Positions 1-5,361 of a stretch of 5,361 bases of DNA are shown here, one piece after another (within the stretch, counting starts at the first letter, position 1; each line of letters opens with the position of its first letter). A program made the translations under genes and the position numbers. Source of the stretch: Bacteroidales bacterium (lineage in GTDB: Bacteria; Bacteroidota; Bacteroidia; Bacteroidales; P3). The notes under the pieces are model-generated. The model saw only the letters and a program-made list of their open reading frames with translations, made no database searches and had not been told where the DNA came from. The stretch lies in NCBI GenBank assembly GCA_012837565.1, contig DUQY01000234.1:1-5361 (forward strand), in the 5' to 3' direction.

Positions 1-808
1 ATGAATTAGCTGTATTTGCTATCCCTTTTTCTTTATATCTCAATGTATAATCGTGAGTATAATCATATAAAGGAGTAAAGCTATATTGGTAAGAGAGAGA
101 TAGTTGAAATCTTTTGTACTCAAAGCCTAAGCCAAGTTCCAGACCAGCATCCCAACGGTTTGTTCCCTCAACCATAAAGGTATCGTCGAAGTCTTCATTC
201 ATAAGTTGGTGGACGGTATAGTCGTAACCTATATATCCATTTGATACTGTAGGAGCAGGTGTTTGTTGGTGAAGATTTCTTGGCATGGTCTTTTCTCCGT
301 AATGGTCAAGGAAATGACTCTCTCCTGCTATTCCAAATCCTAAGAAAGCACCTCCTTGAACAATGAATCGGAAATCTTGGCTAAAAGAAAACTTCCAAAC
401 AATATCAACTGGCATTTGAATATAATATGCCTTAACATCCATTTCTACGTTTTGGTCAAGATAACCTTTGTTTTGTGTATTTAACTTAAAGCCTTTTGAA
501 GTAAATAATAATGAGGGTTGAAGATACCATGATTCAGAAAGTTTTATCTGTCCTGTGGCTCCAACGTTAAAACCATATTGAAAAGGCTTGGTGTCGGTGA
601 ACCCAACATAAGTAAGGTCTTTGTTGTAGAAAGCCAAGCCGTTGAAAACGTCTAAGCCTCTTGCATGAGTCAAATCGCTCATATTAAAACCAGCCCTTAT
701 TCCAAAACGATTTTCAGGTGCTCTATTAGTTCTTTGAGCAAAGCTATTAAGTCCGCTTATTAGCAACAAGGTTATTGCTATAAATGATACAACATTCTTC
801 TTATTCAT
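1..808 (-). CDS. PorT-like outer-membrane beta-barrel protein (C-terminus cut by window edge)
   Basis: An open frame runs from an ATG at 808 to the left edge, giving 269 residues without a stop. Residues 1-24 form a signal peptide (MNKK, then a hydrophobic stretch ending SFA|Q), so the product is exported. The mature part alternates short amphipathic strands and polar loops typical of the 'outer membrane protein beta-barrel' family (PorT-like, Pfam OMP_b-brl_2): FGIRAGFNMSDL at about 35-46, a strand pair around 78-108, YYIQMPVDIVWKF at 128-140, FRFIVQGGAFLGFGI at 146-160, and RWDAGLELGLGFEY followed by FQLSLSYQYS at 219-243. Loop 164-215 is long, polar and probably surface-exposed. Family members are usually about 200-300 residues long, so perhaps 10-40 residues are missing, including the terminal strand. 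The family class is well supported. The specific role is not: resemblance to PorT of type IX secretion is only at fold level, and no other secretion gene is nearby. Confidence 0.85.
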   Translation of the reverse strand, partial: MNKKNVVSFIAITLLLISGLNSFAQRTNRAPENRFGIRAGFNMSDLTHARGLDVFNGLAFYNKDLTYVGFTDTKPFQYGFNVGATGQIKLSESWYLQPSLLFTSKGFKLNTQNKGYLDQNVEMDVKAYYIQMPVDIVWKFSFSQDFRFIVQGGAFLGFGIAGESHFLDHYGEKTMPRNLHQQTPAPTVSNGYIGYDYTVHQLMNEDFDDTFMVEGTNRWDAGLELGLGFEYKRFQLSLSYQYSFTPLYDYTHDYTLRYKEKGIANTANS

Positions 809-833
809 ATTATCTTACTATAGGTTCAATTTG

Positions 834-841
834 CAAATATA
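834..841 (-). promoter_or_regulatory. Bacteroidota -7 element for the beta-barrel gene
   Basis: On the minus strand this reads TATATTTG, a full match to the TAnnTTTG -7 element of the Bacteroidota primary sigma factor. It lies 25 nt upstream of the ATG at 808, so transcription should start near 827-830 and give a leader of about 20 nt. No TTTG -33 box lies at the usual 19-21 nt spacing. A TTTG does occur, but only 12 nt upstream. The leader has no Shine-Dalgarno sequence, as is normal for the phylum. Confidence 0.6.
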
Positions 842-882
842 ATATTTCTTTGTCAAAGATTGCATAAAAGGAAAAAGAAATA

Positions 883-911
883 TTGAAAATAGAGTAGTTT
901 TATTATCTTTG
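883..911 (+). promoter_or_regulatory. Bacteroidota promoter for the rhomboid gene
   Basis: The -7 element is TATCTTTG at 904-911, a full match to TAnnTTTG. A TTG at 883-885 can act as the -33 box with an 18-nt spacer, slightly short of the usual 19-21. Transcription would begin around 915-918, only a few bases before the ATG at 921. The element is back to back with the minus-strand promoter at 834-841, so 809-920 is a divergent promoter region. Confidence 0.55.
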
Positions 912-920
912 CAATCAGAA

Positions 921-1709
921 ATGGATAGAGAAAGAAAAGATTTTATAAACGCTTTGATAGTTCCCATAGGCTTTGTTTTTTTGCTTTGGGCTATTAAGAT
1001 AATGGAAACAATAAGCGGCATATCGCTCTCGGAATACGGTTTGGAGCCAAGAACACTTAGGGGACTGATTGGTATATTTACTATGCCTCTTCTTCATTCT
1101 GGCTTCTCTCACCTTGCATCCAACACCCTTGCATCTTTTATCCTATTATTTGGATTATATATATTCTACAAAGAATTTGCCACCAAACTTTTTCTTCTTT
1201 TCTATCTTTTCTCTGGCATTGCAGCTTGGATAATAGGAAGAAGCGGTTCAATACATATTGGAGCAAGTGGCTTGGTTTATGCCTTGGCTTGGTTTCATAT
1301 TCTTAGTGGAATAATAAAGAGAAACAAGCCTCAATCTGCTTTTGGTCTAATAGTTATATTTCTTTATGGTGGAGTTATTTGGGGGATATTCCCTGACTTC
1401 CAATCAAGTCCAAGAATTAGCTGGCAAGGTCACTTAGGTGGTGCAATAACAGGCTTTGTCTTTGCATTTTATTATAAGAGAATAGCAATAGCTCAACAAG
1501 AAAAAGAAACTGAGGAAGAGGAAGATGAATTATCGGAAGAGAATCCTTATTGGTTAGAATATGGTCACCACAACGATATTAAAAGAGGTGAAGAAAACAA
1601 AGCAGAGGAGGTAAAAGAAATAAAAGAAGAGATAAAGATAGAGGAGATAAAGCCAGTAGAGAAGATAGAGGAAGATAAAGAGAAATTCAAATACACATAT
1701 AAAGAATAA
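921..1709 (+). CDS. Rhomboid family intramembrane serine protease with charged C-terminal tail
   Basis: The 262-residue product is predicted to cleave transmembrane substrates within or near the membrane. It carries the rhomboid hallmarks: H59, H64 and N68 in HSGFSHLASN (the HxxxN-type motif of helix 2), the nucleophile S116 in GASG (114-117), and the general-base H171 in GHLGGAITG. Hydrophobic helices lie at about 10-28, 48-62, 68-84, 88-105, 113-132, 139-155 and 171-185, consistent with a six-helix core. After the last helix comes a tail of about 70 residues (192-262) rich in Glu and Lys, with repeats such as VKEIKEEIKIEEIK, probably cytoplasmic and helical. Bacteroidota rhomboids of this type often end soon after the last helix, so the tail is an addition. 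ATG 921 is chosen because an alternative upstream TTG at 909 sits inside the predicted -7 element, and the next in-frame ATG (residue 28) lies within helix 1. Substrates are unknown. Confidence 0.9.
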   Translation: MDRERKDFINALIVPIGFVFLLWAIKIMETISGISLSEYGLEPRTLRGLIGIFTMPLLHSGFSHLASNTLASFILLFGLYIFYKEFATKLFLLFYLFSGIAAWIIGRSGSIHIGASGLVYALAWFHILSGIIKRNKPQSAFGLIVIFLYGGVIWGIFPDFQSSPRISWQGHLGGAITGFVFAFYYKRIAIAQQEKETEEEEDELSEENPYWLEYGHHNDIKRGEENKAEEVKEIKEEIKIEEIKPVEKIEEDKEKFKYTYKE

Positions 1710-1736
1710 AAAAAGGGACGCAGTTAATTACGTCCC
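1705..1736 (-). terminator. Rho-independent terminator of the minus-strand nfn operon
   Basis: A 6-bp GC-rich stem, GGGACG (1715-1720) pairing with CGTCCC (1731-1736), encloses a 10-nt AT-rich loop. Read on the minus strand, the stem is followed at once by seven T residues (complement of 1708-1714) and then ATT, the classic intrinsic terminator layout, 41 nt past the stop at 1778. Read on the plus strand, the stem is followed by CAATTATTAATC, a much weaker tract, so it may only partly terminate the rhomboid transcript. The T-run overlaps the rhomboid stop codon (1707-1709). Confidence 0.75.
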
Positions 1737-1777
1737 CAATTATTAATCTCTAAGCAATTGTTATAATAAATACTAGC

Positions 1778-4054
1778 TTATTTCTTCTTCTGAATATATT
1801 CGTGTATTGCCTTTGCAGCTTCTTTCCCTGCTCCCATTGCTAGAATAACAGTTGCAGCTCCACTTACGGCATCTCCTCCAGCAAATATGCCTTCTCTTGA
1901 TGTTTGTCCGCTATCGTCAGCAATAATACCTCCCCACGATTCAGAGTCAAGTCCTTTTGTTGTATTTATGATTAATGGGTTTGGATTGGTGCCAAGTGAC
2001 ATAATAACGCTCTTTGTTTCTATTTCGTGTTCACTTCCTTTTATTTCAAGAGGTCTTCTTCTCCCGCTTGCATCAGGTTCGCCTAGCTCCATTTTAATAC
2101 ATTTAATGGCTCTTACCCATCCTTTCTCGTCTCCAAGAATCTCAATAGGACTAGTCATAGTATGAAATATTATGCCTTCTTCTTTTGCATGATGAACCTC
2201 TTCTGTTCTTGCTGGCATTTCTTTTTCGCTTCTTCTATAAACAACGTGTGTGTCAGACCCTAAACGCCTTGCTGTTCTTGCAGCATCCATTGCCACATTT
2301 CCTCCTCCAACAATAACTGCTTTGGAACCAGGGAAGATTGGTGTGTCGTAGCCTTCCTCAAATGCTTTCATTAGGTTGGAACGTGTTAGGATTTCATTTG
2401 CAGAAAGCACTCCGTTAAGGTTTTCACCAGGAATGCCCATAAACTTAGGAAGTCCTGCACCCGAACCAATATAAACTGCTTCAAATCCTTCTTCTTCTAA
2501 AAGCTCATCAATTGTGATACTCTTTCCAACAACAACATCATTAATTATTGTAACGCCTAGTTTCTTTACATTATTTATCTCGTGTTGAACAACTTCTTCT
2601 TTTGGTAAACGGAACTCAGGTATACCATAAACTAAAACTCCACCTGATTTATGAAGAGCCTCAAATATTGTAACCTCATATCCTAGTTTTGCTAAATCTC
2701 CTGCACAAGTAAGTCCACTTGGACCTGCTCCAACAACTGCTACTTTCTTACCATTTGATGGTGATTTCTTTGCAAGGTCTATTTTGTTTTCCCTTGACCA
2801 GTCAGCAACAAATCTTTCCAGCTTACCAATAGCCACAGCCTCTCCCCTCTTAGCCAATATACATGTTTCCTCACATTGAACCTCCTGAGGACAAACCCTA
2901 CCGCAAACTGCTGGCAAGGCTGTATCTTCTGCTAATATATGAGCTGCTGCTTCAAAATCGCCTACCTTTATTTTAGCAATAAACTGAGGAATTTTAATGC
3001 TAACAGGACATTGGGTTACACAACCAGGGTTCTTACATTCAATGCAACGTGAAGCCTCTGCCATTGCTTCCTTTTCATTATATCCATAAGAAACCTCTTC
3101 AAAGTTCTGAGACCTTTCAACTGGGTCTTGCTCTCTTACCTTTACTTTTTTAAATTTCTGAACAATGATTTCTGCCATCTCTGATTGCTTAACCTTATGA
3201 GTTAAATTACAATGGTGTCCTGGGGTGTCTGTTGCAATTTCGTGTGTTCTATACATTCCTTGACGTCTCATAGCCTCATCGAAGTCCACAAGGTGAGCGT
3301 CAAACTCAGGTCCATCGACACAGGTAAACTTAGTTTTCCCTCCAATAGTTACCCTACAAGCTCCACACATACCTGTCCCATCAACCATCAAAGTATTTAG
3401 ACTAACAGTTGTTTTGATATTATATTCTTTGGTTAAAAGAGATACAAATTTCATCATTATCATAGGTCCAATAGCAATAACCTCATCATAATGCTTTTTC
3501 TTATTATCAATTAAGTCTCTAATCACATCAGTAACTAAGCCTTTGTTTCCGTTCGAACCGTCATCAGTGCATATATATAAGTTCTTTGATACCGCACCCA
3601 TTTCCTTTTCCAAAATAATTAGGTCTTTGGTTTTAGCACCCATAACAACATCAACATCAATACCGTTTTGCTTAAACCATTTTACCTGAGGATATATAGG
3701 AGCTGTTCCCACACCACCAGCAACAAACAAAATTCTCTTCTTCTCTAAGTCTTCTACGTTTTGGTGTATAAACTCACTCTCATTGCCCAAAGGTCCTACA
3801 ATGTCTTTGAATTCATCTCCAACATTTAGCTTAGCCATTCTTTCGGTTGACTTACCTATTACTTGAAAAACTATATTTATTGTCTCTTGCTCGAGGTTGT
3901 AATCACAAATCGTAAGAGGTATTCTTTCTCCTTTTTCGTCAATAATTACAATAACAAAATGTCCTGGTTTAGCCGCTCTTGAAACCCAAGGCGACTCAAC
4001 ATCCATTGAATATATATTTTCTGTAAGTTGTTTCTTTGATTTAATTTTAAACAT
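1778..4054 (-). CDS. Fused NfnAB-type NADH-dependent reduced ferredoxin:NADP+ oxidoreductase (SudB-SudA fusion)
   Basis: This 758-residue protein joins two subunits that are separate in many anaerobes. Residues 1 to about 285 are the NfnA/SudB/PyrK-like part: FAD-binding RIPLTICDY (44-52), nucleotide-binding GGVGTAPIYP (113-122), and a [2Fe-2S] region with C230, C233 and C245 plus D225, matching the three-Cys/one-Asp cluster known from NfnA. From about 300 to the end it is NfnB/GltD-like: Cys pairs C337/C340, C345, C349 and C384, C388, C394, C398 for two [4Fe-4S] clusters, FAD Rossmann motif GAGPSG (442-447), NADP-binding GGGN (583-586) with YRRSEKEMPAR (606-616), and a C-terminal FAD motif AGGDAVSGAAT (725-735). 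Nfn bifurcates electrons between ferredoxin, NADH and NADPH; the fusion probably does the same in the cytoplasm. Neither pyrD nor gltB is adjacent, which argues against the automatic labels DHOD subunit or glutamate synthase. A sulfide dehydrogenase/polysulfide reductase (SudAB) activity cannot be excluded. Weak ribosome-binding signal; probably co-transcribed with the gene 33 bp upstream. Confidence 0.88.
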   Translation of the reverse strand: MFKIKSKKQLTENIYSMDVESPWVSRAAKPGHFVIVIIDEKGERIPLTICDYNLEQETINIVFQVIGKSTERMAKLNVGDEFKDIVGPLGNESEFIHQNVEDLEKKRILFVAGGVGTAPIYPQVKWFKQNGIDVDVVMGAKTKDLIILEKEMGAVSKNLYICTDDGSNGNKGLVTDVIRDLIDNKKKHYDEVIAIGPMIMMKFVSLLTKEYNIKTTVSLNTLMVDGTGMCGACRVTIGGKTKFTCVDGPEFDAHLVDFDEAMRRQGMYRTHEIATDTPGHHCNLTHKVKQSEMAEIIVQKFKKVKVREQDPVERSQNFEEVSYGYNEKEAMAEASRCIECKNPGCVTQCPVSIKIPQFIAKIKVGDFEAAAHILAEDTALPAVCGRVCPQEVQCEETCILAKRGEAVAIGKLERFVADWSRENKIDLAKKSPSNGKKVAVVGAGPSGLTCAGDLAKLGYEVTIFEALHKSGGVLVYGIPEFRLPKEEVVQHEINNVKKLGVTIINDVVVGKSITIDELLEEEGFEAVYIGSGAGLPKFMGIPGENLNGVLSANEILTRSNLMKAFEEGYDTPIFPGSKAVIVGGGNVAMDAARTARRLGSDTHVVYRRSEKEMPARTEEVHHAKEEGIIFHTMTSPIEILGDEKGWVRAIKCIKMELGEPDASGRRRPLEIKGSEHEIETKSVIMSLGTNPNPLIINTTKGLDSESWGGIIADDSGQTSREGIFAGGDAVSGAATVILAMGAGKEAAKAIHEYIQKKK

Positions 4055-4087
4055 ATTATTTTTCTTATTTTATTGATGGTATAATAT

Positions 4088-4552
4088 CTATTTAACTGGC
4101 TTATCTATCATTTCTATCTCTTCTTTTCTCAAATTAAGTTCGAAGGATATTTTCACTTTGGAACAGCGATTTAAAAATATAAGCAATATTGATAATATTG
4201 AAAATCCTAAGTAAAGTGGATTTGAAGATAGTACGAAACCTACTGATGCAATAATAGTCATTATGGTGAAAGAAACTAATCTTTTCTTGTTAATATTATG
4301 GTAGATATTGAGCTTTTCACCCAAGGCAAGTGTCTTAATTTTATTAAGTTGACTTTGGTATTTCTTCCTTCCAGAAATAAAGAAAGTTAAAATCAATATC
4401 ATCATTATTACTGATATATACATGTTAATTTTGTTTTCCAGACCAATATCTCCAATTATTAAATGTGTTAAGTAAGATGCTGCTACGAAGACCAAATTAA
4501 TTATTATATACTTGATATGCAGACCATTCAGATTGCCAATATAGTTTTTCAT
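4088..4552 (-). CDS. Small four-helix membrane protein of unknown function
   Basis: This predicted protein has 154 residues from ATG 4552. A 164-residue version starting at TTG 4582 is possible on paper, but that TTG lies inside the predicted -7 element, so the ATG is preferred. I do not recognise a characterised family. Four hydrophobic segments are visible at about 13-34, 44-60, 92-110 and 112-128, arranged as two hairpins. Between them is a basic loop (61-91: GRKKYQSQLNKIK to NINKKR), presumably cytoplasmic by the positive-inside rule. The tail after 128 is soluble and charged (ELNLRKEEIEMIDKPVK). No catalytic or metal-binding motif is evident; the only Cys is C130. It is the first gene of a probable two-gene unit with the Nfn fusion, 33 bp apart, and is divergent from rho. 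It might be a membrane partner of that flavoprotein or merely a neighbour; the sequence does not decide. Confidence 0.75.
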   Translation of the reverse strand: MKNYIGNLNGLHIKYIIINLVFVAASYLTHLIIGDIGLENKINMYISVIMMILILTFFISGRKKYQSQLNKIKTLALGEKLNIYHNINKKRLVSFTIMTIIASVGFVLSSNPLYLGFSILSILLIFLNRCSKVKISFELNLRKEEIEMIDKPVK

Positions 4553-4579
4553 GTGTTTTTTTGCTATTGAATAAGAGAA

Positions 4580-4587
4580 CAAATATA
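4580..4587 (-). promoter_or_regulatory. -7 element for the membrane-protein/nfn unit
   Basis: On the minus strand this reads TATATTTG, a full match to TAnnTTTG, 27 nt upstream of ATG 4552. The implied start is near 4573-4576, giving a leader of about 22 nt. I find no TTTG -33 box at standard spacing; the upstream sequence is A/T tracts. No comparable element lies in the 33-bp gap before the Nfn gene, which supports a single transcript. Confidence 0.5.
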
Positions 4588-4604
4588 TAAAAAAAAGCCT
4601 TTTG

Positions 4605-4636
4605 TTTGTTATTATTCTAAATTTTTTTTAATTTTG
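4605..4636 (+). promoter_or_regulatory. Bacteroidota promoter for rho
   Basis: TTTG at 4605-4608 and TAATTTTG at 4629-4636 are separated by 20 nt, a full fit to the TTTG-N19-21-TAnnTTTG consensus and the best promoter in the window. A second TTTG directly precedes it at 4601-4604. Transcription is predicted to start about 4641-4643, leaving a leader of about 115-120 nt before the rho ATG. It is divergent from the minus-strand element at 4580-4587, about 20 bp away, so the two promoters may compete or be co-regulated. Confidence 0.65.
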
Positions 4637-4640
4637 CAGT

Positions 4641-4686
4641 GTCGATTAGAGATTTATTCTATAAAATTTAATCCTCCTTAGTCGAC
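4641..4686 (+). promoter_or_regulatory. Hairpin at the 5' end of the rho leader
   Basis: GTCGATTAG (4641-4649) pairs with TTAGTCGAC (4678-4686) over nine positions, two of them G-U; after one A-C mismatch come two more pairs (4651-4652 with 4675-4676), closing a 22-nt AT-rich loop. The 3' arm contains the pyrimidine-rich CCTCCTTA (4673-4680). The stem starts at the predicted first transcribed base. No T-run follows, so it is not an intrinsic terminator. It may stabilise the mRNA or take part in rho autoregulation; both are inferences. Confidence 0.4.
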
Positions 4687-4759
4687 AATCCCCAAAAAAA
4701 TGGTCATTTAATTAAACAGACAAATTCAATCTCAAAATTTATTTATCATACAATTTTAT

Positions 4760-5361
4760 ATGTATAACAAATCTCAATTAGACACAAAATCTTTAGAAGA
4801 GTTAAAATCTATTGCTGAGGAGCTATCAATACCTAAAACTAATAAACTTAAGGAGCAAGACCTTATCTACAAAATATTAGATCATCAGGCAGCAAACCCG
4901 AGAAAAGAAGATATTGAACAAGAAAAGGCAGCAAAGGCTCCAAAAAGAACGAGGCTAAAACCAAAGCCAGTTGCAGAATCAAATGTAGGTGGTTCTAAAA
5001 CCACCACAAAAGAAAAGGCAGAGGACAAGAAAGATGAGCCTAAGAAAACAGAGGCAAAGAAGACTGAACCTAAAAAGACTGAAACAAAGAAGACAGAAGC
5101 AAAGAAGACAGAAGTTAAGAAAACTACTTCAACTAAGACTGCTGAGAAAAAACCTAAGCAGGTTGAAAAAGCAAACAAGGATATTGCTAGTTTAGAAATA
5201 TCTGAATTTGTTATACCTGAAATTCCAGAAGTTCCATCTCTTGAGGACTTAAAGGTATCAGACGTTAAGCCTAAGGCTCCAACAAAGGAAATAGAAATAG
5301 ATAAAGAAAAAGAAAACACAAAGCTATTATCTGTGGGTACGCCTTTAGAAGAAAACAAAGA
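4760..5361 (+). CDS. rho: Transcription termination factor Rho, N-terminal part (cut by window edge)
   Basis: The frame is open from ATG 4760 to the right edge, 200 residues plus two bases. Residues 1-45 match the Rho N-terminal domain: SLEELKSIAEELSIPKTNKL followed by KEQDLIYKILDHQA, the helix-turn-helix-like cap before the RNA-binding fold. Residues 47 to at least 200 form a low-complexity, Lys/Glu/Thr/Pro-rich segment, the insertion commonly found in Bacteroidota Rho between the cap and the CSD/ATPase core. It includes five tandem KKTEx pentapeptides (95-119), then a more acidic stretch with EFVIPEIPEVPSLEDLK (149-165). The RNA-binding cold-shock domain, Walker motifs and Q/R loops must lie beyond the window. 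Rho is a hexameric RNA helicase that ends transcription and limits antisense transcription. No Shine-Dalgarno sequence precedes the ATG; the 20 nt upstream are AT-rich. Identity rests on the N-terminal domain plus this typical insertion. Confidence 0.82.
   Translation, partial: MYNKSQLDTKSLEELKSIAEELSIPKTNKLKEQDLIYKILDHQAANPRKEDIEQEKAAKAPKRTRLKPKPVAESNVGGSKTTTKEKAEDKKDEPKKTEAKKTEPKKTETKKTEAKKTEVKKTTSTKTAEKKPKQVEKANKDIASLEISEFVIPEIPEVPSLEDLKVSDVKPKAPTKEIEIDKEKENTKLLSVGTPLEENK
5042..5125 (+). repeat. 15-bp coding tandem repeat (KKTEx) in rho
   Basis: Five consecutive 15-bp units (5042-5116) each encode Lys-Lys-Thr-Glu-X, with X being A, P, T, A and V. A partial sixth unit (KKT) follows at 5117-5125. 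Units differ at synonymous positions (AAG/AAA, ACA/ACT, GAG/GAA), so the array is not a very recent duplication, though the fourth and fifth units are nearly identical. Such arrays can change length by slippage in steps of five residues without breaking the frame. Confidence 0.85.

Noticed and set aside
909..920. TTG start extending the rhomboid frame by four codons.
   Set aside because: The TTG is part of the predicted TATCTTTG promoter element and would not be in the transcript; ATG 921 is preferred.
818..1112. Two minus-strand frames over the start of the rhomboid gene.
   Set aside because: Both lie opposite clearly conserved rhomboid coding sequence and show no family resemblance or promoter.
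1887..3400. Two plus-strand frames (1887-2165 and 3212-3400) inside the Nfn fusion.
   Set aside because: They are antisense shadows of conserved flavoprotein sequence.
4553..4582. TTG start extending the membrane protein by ten residues.
   Set aside because: The TTG overlaps the predicted TATATTTG element, and the added residues show no helix or signal; ATG 4552 is preferred.
4673..4680. Perfect Shine-Dalgarno TAAGGAGG on the minus strand.
   Set aside because: No ATG, GTG or TTG follows at usable distance and the frames close quickly; the phylum rarely uses such sites. It is better read as the CCTCC tract of the rho leader.
4700..4711. Three-codon upstream frame (M-V-I-stop) in the rho leader.
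   Set aside because: It is too short to separate from chance in AT-rich sequence; mentioned only as part of the leader finding.
4989..5195. Plus-strand frame of 68 codons rich in Arg, Gln and Lys.
   Set aside because: It is an out-of-frame reading of the same AAG/AAA-rich region inside rho, with no start context of its own.
4885..5358. Minus-strand open frame of 157 codons rich in Ser, Phe and Val, opposite rho.
   Set aside because: It is the antisense shadow of the Lys/Glu/Thr repeats; its FASVFF-like periodicity mirrors the KKTEx codons. The plus frame has a recognisable Rho N-terminal domain and a promoter.
1..5361. Search for tRNA, rRNA, CRISPR, insertion sequence or prophage features.
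   Set aside because: I saw no cloverleaf, spaced direct repeats, transposase or terminal inverted repeats; the gene content is ordinary chromosomal.

Overview
The window is AT-rich chromosomal DNA from a member of the Bacteroidota, most likely an anaerobe of the Bacteroidales type. Four things point there: TAnnTTTG-type -7 promoter elements before four gene starts, an almost complete lack of Shine-Dalgarno sequences, a PorT-like outer-membrane beta-barrel protein with a signal peptide ending in SFA|Q, and a Rho factor with a long Lys/Glu-rich N-terminal insertion. The anaerobe call rests on the fused NfnAB-type flavoprotein. I cannot name genus or species.

Layout, left to right. (1) 1-808, minus: a secreted outer-membrane beta-barrel protein, cut by the left edge near its C-terminus. 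(2) 809-920: a divergent promoter region. (3) 921-1709, plus: a rhomboid intramembrane serine protease with an added charged cytoplasmic tail; its transcript looks nearly leaderless. (4) 1705-1736: a hairpin terminator between convergent genes, best oriented for the minus strand. (5) 1778-4054, minus: a 758-residue fusion of the NfnA/SudB and NfnB/SudA subunits, usually auto-annotated as 'dihydroorotate dehydrogenase B NAD-binding subunit / glutamate synthase'. (6) 4088-4552, minus: a small four-helix membrane protein of unknown function, 33 bp upstream of the fusion and probably in the same transcript. (7) 4553-4759: a divergent regulatory region holding a good plus-strand promoter and a structured leader of about 115 nt. 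(8) 4760-5361, plus: the N-terminal third or so of transcription terminator Rho, cut by the right edge.

These are mostly housekeeping genes: redox balancing between NADH, NADPH and ferredoxin, transcription termination, envelope structure and membrane proteolysis. I see no mobile element, CRISPR array, RNA gene or defence cassette, and no convincing new multi-gene system. The points most worth a second look are the rho leader hairpin and the KKTEx repeats in Rho, the uncharacterised membrane protein paired with the electron-bifurcating enzyme, and the near-leaderless rhomboid gene with its charged tail. Two automatic start calls (TTG at 909 and at 4582) fall inside predicted promoter elements and have been corrected to downstream ATGs.
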